Below, piece after piece: positions 57,436 to 64,000 of a stretch of DNA of 64,000 bases (position 1 is its first letter; every line of letters begins with the position of its first letter). The notes beneath the pieces are model-generated. The model was not told where the DNA came from, did not search any database, and was given only the letters and a program-made list of their open reading frames with translations. Location of the stretch: the NCBI RefSeq assembly GCF_035917335.1, contig NZ_CP109067.1, forward strand, positions 6,137,001 to 6,201,000, given 5' to 3'. The stretch is from Micromonospora sp. NBC_01813 (GTDB taxonomy: Bacteria; Actinomycetota; Actinomycetes; Mycobacteriales; Micromonosporaceae). The translations under genes and the position numbers were made by a program.

Positions 57436-58794
57436 TCAGTTCTCCTTCCAGACTGTGCCCCACCAGCGGGTGAGCCAGCCGGCTACGACACCGGTGAGCA
57501 GCCCGGCGAGGCCGAGTACGACGAGTAGCAGCCAGCCGCGGCCGAGGCCGGGGCTGTCCGGGGTGGGGGAGGCGGCGACCAGGTCGAGGGTGAGCTCGAC
57601 CGGCATGCCGGGGGCGTTGCCGGCACCGCCGGGTCCGGCGAAGGAGTTGCTCACCACCAGGCAGACCTCGGTGGGCGCTGCCTCGGTGCCGGCACCCTCG
57701 CGGGCGGTGTCCTCGCGGTCGGTGTCATCCGGGTCGGCGCTATCCGGGTCGGCGTCCTCCGGGTCTGAGTCCTCCGGGTCTGAGTCCTCCGGGTCTGAGT
57801 CCGAGGCGGCCGACCAACGCAGACCGGTGGACAGCACGTCGGTCCGTCCGCTGCCGGCGTCGGTGCCGCGCACCAGTTCCCGGCCGTTAGGGTGCACCGC
57901 CCGCAGCAGGACCCCGTAGTCCCGGTTGACCGGCCGGTCGAGGGCGATGCTCACCGAGGCGCGCAGCTCCTGGTCCGGCTGGATCGGCACGCGGTACCAG
58001 CGGTGCTCGGAGAACCGTTCCCGGTCGGCGTACACGCCGGGCGCGAGCAGCGGGGCCGCCGCGCAGTCCGCGCTGCCGGTGACCAGCTCCGGGGTCTGGG
58101 TGTAGGTGTCCTGGGCCCGGTCGACCAACTGGTTGATCCGGTCGGCGAGCTCGTCGGCGCTCTGCGCGGTGGTGTAGGTGCCACCGGTGGCACTGGCGAT
58201 GCAGACCAACTGCTGGCGTACGGCGTCGTCGAGGGTGAGCCCGAGAGTGTCGACGATCAAGCGGGTGCCCTGTGCGGCGAGTTCCCGGGCGACGTCGCAG
58301 GGGTCGGGCGGCGCGCAGGTGTCCTCACCGTCGGAGATCAGCACGATCCGGCGGGCGGTCTCCCCGGTGCCGAGGTCCTTGGCCGCTTCCCGCAGGGCCA
58401 GCCCGATCGGGGTGTAGCCGGTTGGTCGCAGGCTGGCGATCGCGGCCTTGGCCTGCTCGCGGTCCACCGGTCCGACCGGCACGATCTGTTGGGTGTCCTG
58501 GCAGCCGAGCGCCTGGTCGTCGCCGGGGTAGGTGGCACCGAGGACCCGGATCCCGAGATGGGTGCCGGCTGGAACCGCGTCGACGACCTCGTTGAAGGCA
58601 CGCTGAGCGACCGCCATCCGGGTCTGCCCGTCGATGTCGGCCTCACGCATGGAACCACTGACGTCGAGAACCAGCTGCATCCGGAGGTTCTCGGTGCGCT
58701 CGGTCTCGTCGGCGCGGGCGGGCGGAATTCCTGGCAGGATGATAGCGGTCAGTAGTCCGATCAGGACTATCTGAGCCGTGCGTCGGATGATCAC
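57436..58794 (-). CDS. Membrane-anchored von Willebrand factor A domain protein
   Basis: A 452-residue exported protein: signal peptide (IVLIGLLTAIILPGIPPARA), then a VWA domain (~35-225) with an intact MIDAS motif (LVLDVSGSMREADI, Thr in GYTPIGLALR, Asp in VLISDGEDTC). A second extracytoplasmic domain follows. A low-complexity acidic stretch (SDPEDSDPEDSDPED and variants, ~335-370) leads to a C-terminal helix (LLLVVLGLAGLLTGVVAGWL). It is the first gene of a pair with the 56541 gene. The ligand is unknown. Confidence 0.9.
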   Translation of the reverse strand: MIIRRTAQIVLIGLLTAIILPGIPPARADETERTENLRMQLVLDVSGSMREADIDGQTRMAVAQRAFNEVVDAVPAGTHLGIRVLGATYPGDDQALGCQDTQQIVPVGPVDREQAKAAIASLRPTGYTPIGLALREAAKDLGTGETARRIVLISDGEDTCAPPDPCDVARELAAQGTRLIVDTLGLTLDDAVRQQLVCIASATGGTYTTAQSADELADRINQLVDRAQDTYTQTPELVTGSADCAAAPLLAPGVYADRERFSEHRWYRVPIQPDQELRASVSIALDRPVNRDYGVLLRAVHPNGRELVRGTDAGSGRTDVLSTGLRWSAASDSDPEDSDPEDSDPEDADPDSADPDDTDREDTAREGAGTEAAPTEVCLVVSNSFAGPGGAGNAPGMPVELTLDLVAASPTPDSPGLGRGWLLLVVLGLAGLLTGVVAGWLTRWWGTVWKEN

Positions 58795-58864
58795 CGGGCG
58801 ATCTTAGTGATCACCCTCAGGGATCATCCACAGTAGCTGCGAGGTGGACTGTCGCCGTCTGCGC

Positions 58865-61800
58865 TCAGTGCGCCGAAGCCAGCTCGGGCCGACCGCTGGG
58901 CGACGTCTCGAACAGTTCGGTCACCAACTCGGCGTAGTCTCGGGCCATGTCGCCGACCTGGTAGCCGCTCGCGGCGGCCCGGGCCGCGAGCTCAACGTGT
59001 CGACCGCGTAGGTCGCGGGCGGCCAGTAGGGCCGTCGACAACCCCGCATCGTCCTCGGGGTCGAAACCGATCGTGTAGCGGGGATCCAGCAGCGAGACCA
59101 ACGATCCGGTACGTGGTGCCACCACCGCCCGGCCGAACGAGATCGCGAGATGGAAGCAGCCCGAGTTGAGCACCGAACGGTAGGGCAGCACCACCGTGTC
59201 CGCCGCCTTGAAGTACAGCTGGATGTCCGCGTCCGGGATCGAGTCGAGCACGAGGGTGATCCGCGGGTTGCGCGCACAGCGTTCGCGCAGGTCGTCGCGG
59301 GGATCGAGCCGCTTGGCCGGACCTGCCACGATCAGCCGGAGCCGAGGGTCCTCCTCGGCGGCGACCGCGAAGGCGTCCAGCAGTTCACCCACGCCCTTGT
59401 ACGGCCGTATCCCGCCGAAGAAGAGCAACACGTGATCGTCCGCGGCGAAACCGAACCGGCGGCGTGCCGCCAGCCGGCTCAGCGCGTCGGGATAGACACC
59501 AAGGTAGCTACTGTGCCGGATGACCCGGACCTTCTCCGCCGGCAACGGGTAGTGCGCCTCGACGGCCGCCACGGTCTCGGCGCTCAGGACATGCACGATG
59601 TCCGCCTCGGCCGCGAGGAACCGGGCCAGCTCCCGCTCCACCGCCGGAAACCTGCACTCGTGCGGGAAGACGTTGTGAATGGTCCAGACAAGTCGACCGC
59701 CCCGCTGACGCAGTTGCGCGATCCGCTGCTTGAACTGGGCGAGCCGGGCGGCGGCCTCGTCGTCGGAACCGGCGGGTTGCAGGATCGGATCGGTCCAGTG
59801 CACATGCAGCAGGTAGTTGTCGAGGCGTTCGTCCGAGGCGTGCGGTGCGATCGGCCCCGTCACCACGTCGTCGACGGGACAGGACTGCACTCCGACGGAA
59901 CGAAGCCGCGACATCAGCAGATCCTGATACGGGTTGTCGACGTAGTGCGGGAAGACGCCGACCAGACGGGTGGCAGCGCGGCGCGGGCGCGGGTCGAGTT
60001 CGGCGAGCACCTTGTGCAGCTGCTCGGCCCGCCGCGCGTACGAGTGGCGGTCGCGCACCACAGCGGACAGTCGTCGCGCCAACGTACCGGTCCCGACCGG
60101 GTCGTCGATCAGCCGGCCGATCAGCGCACCGAGGCTCGCCGGGTCGCTGTAGGTCGGCGTCTCACCCAGGCCGAGTTCCGGCAACCCGATCCGTGAGTTG
60201 GTGACTGGCAGCGCGCCGGCGGCCAGACTCTCCAAGAGCCGGGAGTTGATGTTGCCGAACGGGCGAGTGGTGTGGTTGAGGTCGTCGAGGACCAGCAACG
60301 TCCGTCGGTAGAGATCGGGCAGATTGAAGTAGCTGGTGGTGCCGCCCGCGTAGGGTTCGAAGTAGGGGTCCATGCCTCGCCGCTCGCCGAAGATGACGAG
60401 TGGGAACCTGATGTCGACGTCGCGCAGGCACTGGTAGAGATGCCGGTCGCGGCCCCACGAGTTGACCGTGGTGACCACGCCCGCACGGGTCCGGTTGGCC
60501 GCAGCCGGGGTGAACAGTTCGGTGTCGACGCCCAGTGGCAGCAGATCCGTCGGCCCGTCGTACCGCTCGCGGAGCCGGTTGAGTGCGATGGTCGAGGATG
60601 CCAGGACCGCGTCGAACAGCGCCAGGTGCGGGTGTTCCATCCACTGTTCGGTCTCGTTGCGTACCCAGGCGATCATCCGGCAGCCGTCCGGCACGGCTCG
60701 CGGGTCGAAAGTGGGGATCATCGCGACAGCCAGGTCGGTCTGCGCGGGTAGCTCAGCCCAGCGTTCCGACGGGAGGTAGGCCACGTCGTAGCCGTGTCGT
60801 ACCAACTGACGACCGATGCCGACGGCGACGTAGAGGTCGCCACGGCCGGCATCCAGATCCGTCGTGGCGACACAGAACGCGACCTTGGGGCCGCCGGAGC
60901 CGAACTCCGCGCGGACCGACTGTTCGTAGGAGGCGCGCAGCGCGGTGTCCGCGGTCAGGCCGCGGAAGTGGTCGGGAACCGTCTCGTCCGGGCCCGGTCG
61001 GCCGCTGTCCGGGCGGTCCGCCGTGGTGCGACCGGCGGTACGCCGACTGGCCGACCGGGCTCGACGGCGACTGATCGCTCGAAGTCCCTCGGCCGGCTTG
61101 ACCAGGAACCGGATCGCCTTCCCGGCACGGTAGGTGTTGCTCGCGGTCAGCTGGCTGAGTTTCGCCTGGACCTTGTTCAGCTTCTCCTGGGTGGCGTCGA
61201 GCTTGGTCTGCAGGTCTTTGAGCTTCTGCTGCGACTCCTTGAGCTTGGCCTGGAAATCGATGCGTTCCTGTTCGGCGCGGCGTTGCGACTCGCGGGCCTG
61301 CAGAGCGTCGAGTCGCTCGTGTCCGACGGCGTCCTGTGCGCGCCGGAACTGCTCGTCGAGCTGCTGATGTCTGTGCTGCAGGTCGGTCAACTGCCGGGTG
61401 AGTTGTCCGACCTCGGCCAGCGAGCTGAGATGGGCCGAGTGTTCGCTGCTCAGCCGGCGTTCGGCGATGGCGACGCGGGCGACCTCGGTCGATGGTCGGG
61501 CGACCATGACGTACTGGTAGGTGTCTGCCTCACCGCCGAGTTTCCCGACGATGCGCCGCAGCTCCGCGTCCACCTCCAGCGCCCGGTTGCGGTGGTGCGT
61601 CTGCTCTGAGGTCCGTAGTGTCCGATGCGTCTCGACCAGCAGGTAGCCGGTGGACTCCAGGAGCGCCTGCATGCTGTTGCGGGTGAAGAACCGAAGGTGC
61701 GTCGAGTCCAGCAGCCCGGTCTGGGTGTACTCGAAGTTCCCGGTCGACAATTCGAGGATGATCGACTCGTGGGCGATGTTCGGGAAGCTGATGACCACCA

Positions 61801-62176
61801 TGCCGTCGGCGGCGATGATCTCCTCATCCCGCAGCGCGCGTAGCACGAGCGCCGGTTCGACCAGGTGCTCCAGGACGTCGGCGAGGATGACCACGTCGTA
61901 TTGGCGTCCGCGCAGCTCATGGGTCCACTGTGGGTCGCGTAGGTCGAGGAGGATCGTCTCCGGTACGCCGGCGGCCCGGGCCTCGGCGAGTGCGTCCGCG
62001 TCATGATCGGCGCAGGTCACCGTGCGGCCGGCGGCGGTAGCGAGCAGACGGGACACGATCCCCGGGCCGGAGCCCAGATCGAGGACCCGCTGGCCCCCGC
62101 CCTGGGCGAGGCGGTAGACCGTCGCGGCCGTGTTGTTGGTGTCCGCCGGGTCGAAACTATACGTGTATTTGCTCAT
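58865..62176 (-). CDS. Methyltransferase - coiled coil - glycosyltransferase - GT4 multidomain protein
   Basis: A 1103-residue protein with no signal peptide or membrane helix. Residues ~1-235 are a class I SAM methyltransferase (RVLDLGSGPGIVSRLL, YDVVILADVLEHLVEP). Residues ~240-345 are a heptad-rich coiled coil. Residues ~420-740 form a GT-B-like glycosyltransferase (RMIAWVRNETEQWM, DLLPLGVDTELFTP, NINSRLLESLAAGALPVTN). Residues ~750-1095 are a GT4 (NPYQDLLMSRLRS, LLHVHWTD, RLVWTIHNVFPHE, FFGGIRPYKGVGELLDAF). It probably builds and methylates a surface glycan. A GT2 gene lies 94 bp upstream in the same direction. Confidence 0.88.
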   Translation of the reverse strand: MSKYTYSFDPADTNNTAATVYRLAQGGGQRVLDLGSGPGIVSRLLATAAGRTVTCADHDADALAEARAAGVPETILLDLRDPQWTHELRGRQYDVVILADVLEHLVEPALVLRALRDEEIIAADGMVVISFPNIAHESIILELSTGNFEYTQTGLLDSTHLRFFTRNSMQALLESTGYLLVETHRTLRTSEQTHHRNRALEVDAELRRIVGKLGGEADTYQYVMVARPSTEVARVAIAERRLSSEHSAHLSSLAEVGQLTRQLTDLQHRHQQLDEQFRRAQDAVGHERLDALQARESQRRAEQERIDFQAKLKESQQKLKDLQTKLDATQEKLNKVQAKLSQLTASNTYRAGKAIRFLVKPAEGLRAISRRRARSASRRTAGRTTADRPDSGRPGPDETVPDHFRGLTADTALRASYEQSVRAEFGSGGPKVAFCVATTDLDAGRGDLYVAVGIGRQLVRHGYDVAYLPSERWAELPAQTDLAVAMIPTFDPRAVPDGCRMIAWVRNETEQWMEHPHLALFDAVLASSTIALNRLRERYDGPTDLLPLGVDTELFTPAAANRTRAGVVTTVNSWGRDRHLYQCLRDVDIRFPLVIFGERRGMDPYFEPYAGGTTSYFNLPDLYRRTLLVLDDLNHTTRPFGNINSRLLESLAAGALPVTNSRIGLPELGLGETPTYSDPASLGALIGRLIDDPVGTGTLARRLSAVVRDRHSYARRAEQLHKVLAELDPRPRRAATRLVGVFPHYVDNPYQDLLMSRLRSVGVQSCPVDDVVTGPIAPHASDERLDNYLLHVHWTDPILQPAGSDDEAAARLAQFKQRIAQLRQRGGRLVWTIHNVFPHECRFPAVERELARFLAAEADIVHVLSAETVAAVEAHYPLPAEKVRVIRHSSYLGVYPDALSRLAARRRFGFAADDHVLLFFGGIRPYKGVGELLDAFAVAAEEDPRLRLIVAGPAKRLDPRDDLRERCARNPRITLVLDSIPDADIQLYFKAADTVVLPYRSVLNSGCFHLAISFGRAVVAPRTGSLVSLLDPRYTIGFDPEDDAGLSTALLAARDLRGRHVELAARAAASGYQVGDMARDYAELVTELFETSPSGRPELASAH

Positions 62177-62270
62177 ATCTACCTCCGCCGGTACGCCGCC
62201 GGTTGGTCGGGGCGCGGGTCGTCTGCGGTCTGCGCGCGCCCTGCCCCCGCTGTGCGCCCTGACCGATCGA

Positions 62271-63296
62271 CTAGGTGAATGCGAAGTCGCCGATGTCGTC
62301 GCGCCGGCCGAGTCGGCCCTCCCGGCCGTCGGAGAGAGCGAGCTGTACGATTTTCTCGAAGTCGCCGACCAGGTGTGGGGCGTGCGTGGTGACCTGATTG
62401 GTCCAGCCGGCGATGAAGGGTTGCAGCTCGGCCACTATCTCCTCGAAGGAAGCCGAGAAGAAGCGTTGACTGAAGTGCATCCGGTTCCGGCACATGTAGT
62501 AGATGTAATGTGCGGGTGGATACTTCCCGGACGATCTCTTGTAGTGCCAGGCCCGAGCGCGTGGTGCGATCACGGTGCGCCAGCCGGCGCGCTGAGCGCG
62601 GAGACAATAGTCGGTCTCTTCGTAGTAGAGGAAGTAATCCTCCGAGAGCAACTGGATCTGTCTTAGCACATCTCGACGAATGAGAAAACACGCACCGGTG
62701 ACGTAGTCGACGTCGCGGACGGCGTCATCGGGAACGCTCGGGTCGAACTTGCCCGCGTCGGCATGGTAGGTGGAACCCTTTCCCTCGATCACCCCGCCGT
62801 TGAACAGGATTCGGGCAGGATGCCCGCCGTCGAGGATGCGGCAGCCGATGATCCCGGCGTCCGGGTGCTCCTCGGCGGCGGCGAGCATGCGGGTCAGCGT
62901 CTCCGCCCCGACCACCGCGTCGGGATTGACCAACCAGATGAACTCGACCGGTGTCTCCAACGCGGCTCGGATCCCGATATTGCAGCCACCTGCGAAGCCG
63001 ACGTTGTCCCCGGATCGGATGAGGCGCACCGTCGGATCGAGCAGATCGGCAAGGTCGGCACCGGCATACTCGGGCTCGGTGTTGTCAACGACGATCAGCT
63101 CTTGATTGGCGTTCTCGCTTGCCTGGAGCGAATTCAGGCAACGTATGGTGTCATCGTCGTGTCTGTAGTGCACGACAATGGTCGCTACCTGTGGCCCGAG
63201 TCGCACAAGTGACCTCTCCCGACGCTGGGCCGATCGGCCCAGTGGCGAGGCTATCAGGTCGTCTTCAGCCGGCGACATCGTTCGTAGGGCCGTCAT
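62271..63296 (-). CDS. GT2 glycosyltransferase (rhamnosyltransferase-like)
   Basis: A 341-residue enzyme; ATG 63296 is used here, with ATG 63278 a possible alternative. The GT-A domain has VATIVVHYRHDDDTIRCLNSL, IVVDNTEPEYAG, GDNVGFAGGCNIGIRAALETPVEFIWLVNPDAVVG (NPD in place of DxD, as in WbbL/RfbF-type enzymes), GACFLIRRDVL and EDYFLYYEETDYCLRAQRAGW. It is likely co-transcribed with the downstream methyltransferase-GT fusion and would add an early sugar to the same glycan. Start site uncertain. Confidence 0.88.
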   Translation of the reverse strand: MTALRTMSPAEDDLIASPLGRSAQRRERSLVRLGPQVATIVVHYRHDDDTIRCLNSLQASENANQELIVVDNTEPEYAGADLADLLDPTVRLIRSGDNVGFAGGCNIGIRAALETPVEFIWLVNPDAVVGAETLTRMLAAAEEHPDAGIIGCRILDGGHPARILFNGGVIEGKGSTYHADAGKFDPSVPDDAVRDVDYVTGACFLIRRDVLRQIQLLSEDYFLYYEETDYCLRAQRAGWRTVIAPRARAWHYKRSSGKYPPAHYIYYMCRNRMHFSQRFFSASFEEIVAELQPFIAGWTNQVTTHAPHLVGDFEKIVQLALSDGREGRLGRRDDIGDFAFT

Positions 63297-63365
63297 CCGA
63301 TGGAGCCAGCCGGGCCATGGTTCGTCGGCCCCGGCCCGGACGGACTCGGCCCGACTCGACGAGAC

Positions 63366-64000
63366 TCAGCCCGGCTGGTCCGACTTGGCCGCTGGTCGCC
63401 CGGCGGTGGCGATCGCCTCGCTGAGTGCGCCGACCACCGCGGCGTCGGTGTCCGGGTGGGAACGGAGGATGAAGTCCACCTCGCCGAGTGGTGGCAGGTC
63501 CGTCGAGCTGACCGGAGCCAGGCCGGCGGGGATCAACCGGGCGGAGTGTGGCAGCAGCCCCAGCCCGGCCCGGGCGGCCGCGACCAGTCCGCCGAGGCTG
63601 CCGCTGGTGCAGGCGATCCGCCAGGGTCGACCGGCAGACGACAGCGCGGCGAGTGCCTGCGCCCGGGAAATGCTGGGCGGCGGGTACACCACCAGTGGCA
63701 CCGGGTCCCCGGGCCGCCACTGCGCCGGCTGCTCCGCCGCGCCCAGCCACACCAGGCGGTCGCGCCAGATCGACGTGCCACGGCCCTGCCCGGTGAGCCG
63801 TTTGGCGAAGAGCAGGTCGAGTCCCCGGCTGTCCAGCAGTTGGTGCAGCGTGCCGCTCAACGCCACCGTCAGTTCGACGTCGACCAGCGGGTTGCGCCGC
63901 CGGAAGGTCTGCAGCACGTCCGGCAGGTACGTGGAGATCAGGTCCTCGGACACGCCGAGCCGGAGCTTGCCCCGCACCACCGAGGTGCTGAAGTGCCGCC
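63366..64000 (-). CDS. LysR-type transcriptional regulator, C-terminal part (runs off window)
   Basis: About 211 residues are present and the frame stays open to the right edge (RHFSTSVVRGKLRLGVSEDL). This is the LysR substrate-binding domain: LRLGVSEDLISTYLPDVLQTFRRRNPLVDVELTVALSGTLHQLLDSRGLDLLFAKR, and GSLGGLVAAARAGLGLLPHSARLIPAGL. The N-terminal winged helix is outside the window. The effector is unknown. Confidence 0.88.
   Translation of the reverse strand, partial: RHFSTSVVRGKLRLGVSEDLISTYLPDVLQTFRRRNPLVDVELTVALSGTLHQLLDSRGLDLLFAKRLTGQGRGTSIWRDRLVWLGAAEQPAQWRPGDPVPLVVYPPPSISRAQALAALSSAGRPWRIACTSGSLGGLVAAARAGLGLLPHSARLIPAGLAPVSSTDLPPLGEVDFILRSHPDTDAAVVGALSEAIATAGRPAAKSDQPG

Overview
The window is very high-GC DNA with dense genes, GTG/TTG starts, many 4-bp ATGA/GTGA overlaps and actinobacterial marker families (SepH, DUF3027, DUF2530, DUF397 with an XRE/DUF5753 partner, futalosine-pathway MqnB, secreted Lipoprotein_15). 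It is chromosomal DNA of a filamentous actinomycete, most likely a member of the Micromonosporaceae. The family-level placement is inferred from gene content and style, not from a marker alignment. I see no rRNA, tRNA, CRISPR array, transposase or phage module.

Layout. 1-14.4 kb is mostly housekeeping: a cut-off mqnB, an MFS protein, DUF3027 and DUF2530 proteins, a purine (NCS2/AzgA) permease, a MarR-MFS efflux pair, an aldo/keto reductase, then sepH, serC and citA divergent from pdxH, followed by an aldose-1-epimerase and a nitroreductase. 14.5-19.3 kb carries a conserved small protein, a membrane-anchored DUF4230 protein, a polytopic GT2, a GT-C arabinofuranosyltransferase-like protein and a PspC protein. 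19.6-29.7 kb is a cell-surface glycopolymer locus: a CDP-alcohol phosphatidyltransferase translationally coupled to a GT2-TagF fusion, two GT2 enzymes with beta-rich tails, a small unknown protein and a coupled GT4.

29.8-34.1 kb is an accessory strip: a Phd/RelE toxin-antitoxin pair, a small membrane protein, an AraC-GyrI regulator, and an XRE-DUF397 pair divergent from three tiny overlapping genes. 34.1-37.6 kb has an ABC-F ribosome-protection gene behind a putative stalling leader peptide, a GNAT and an alpha/beta hydrolase. 37.6-48.9 kb has a secreted subtilase, two divergent GT2-like genes, a sugar-ABC ATPase, a beta-phosphoglucomutase/GH65 operon, and a secreted coiled-coil protein under a c-di-AMP (ydaO) riboswitch. 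49-56.5 kb holds an RCK protein, a gene-poor 0.9-kb stretch with a CebR-like operator, a CBM2 protein, a two-component system, a lipoprotein and a branched-chain-type binding protein. 56.5-64 kb has a VWA/secreted membrane pair, a 1103-residue methyltransferase-GT-GT fusion with a GT2, and a cut-off LysR.

Themes: at least eight glycosyltransferase genes at three loci suggest heavy investment in wall glycopolymers. The GT4 at 28.6 kb is a recognisable paralogue of the last domain of the 1103-residue protein, linking two of these loci. Many genes have a TAnnnT-like -10 box 6-9 nt before the start codon, suggesting leaderless transcripts. The most striking regulatory signals are the ABC-F leader/attenuator, the ydaO riboswitch, and palindromic operators laid over the -10 boxes of the MarR and toxin-antitoxin promoters.
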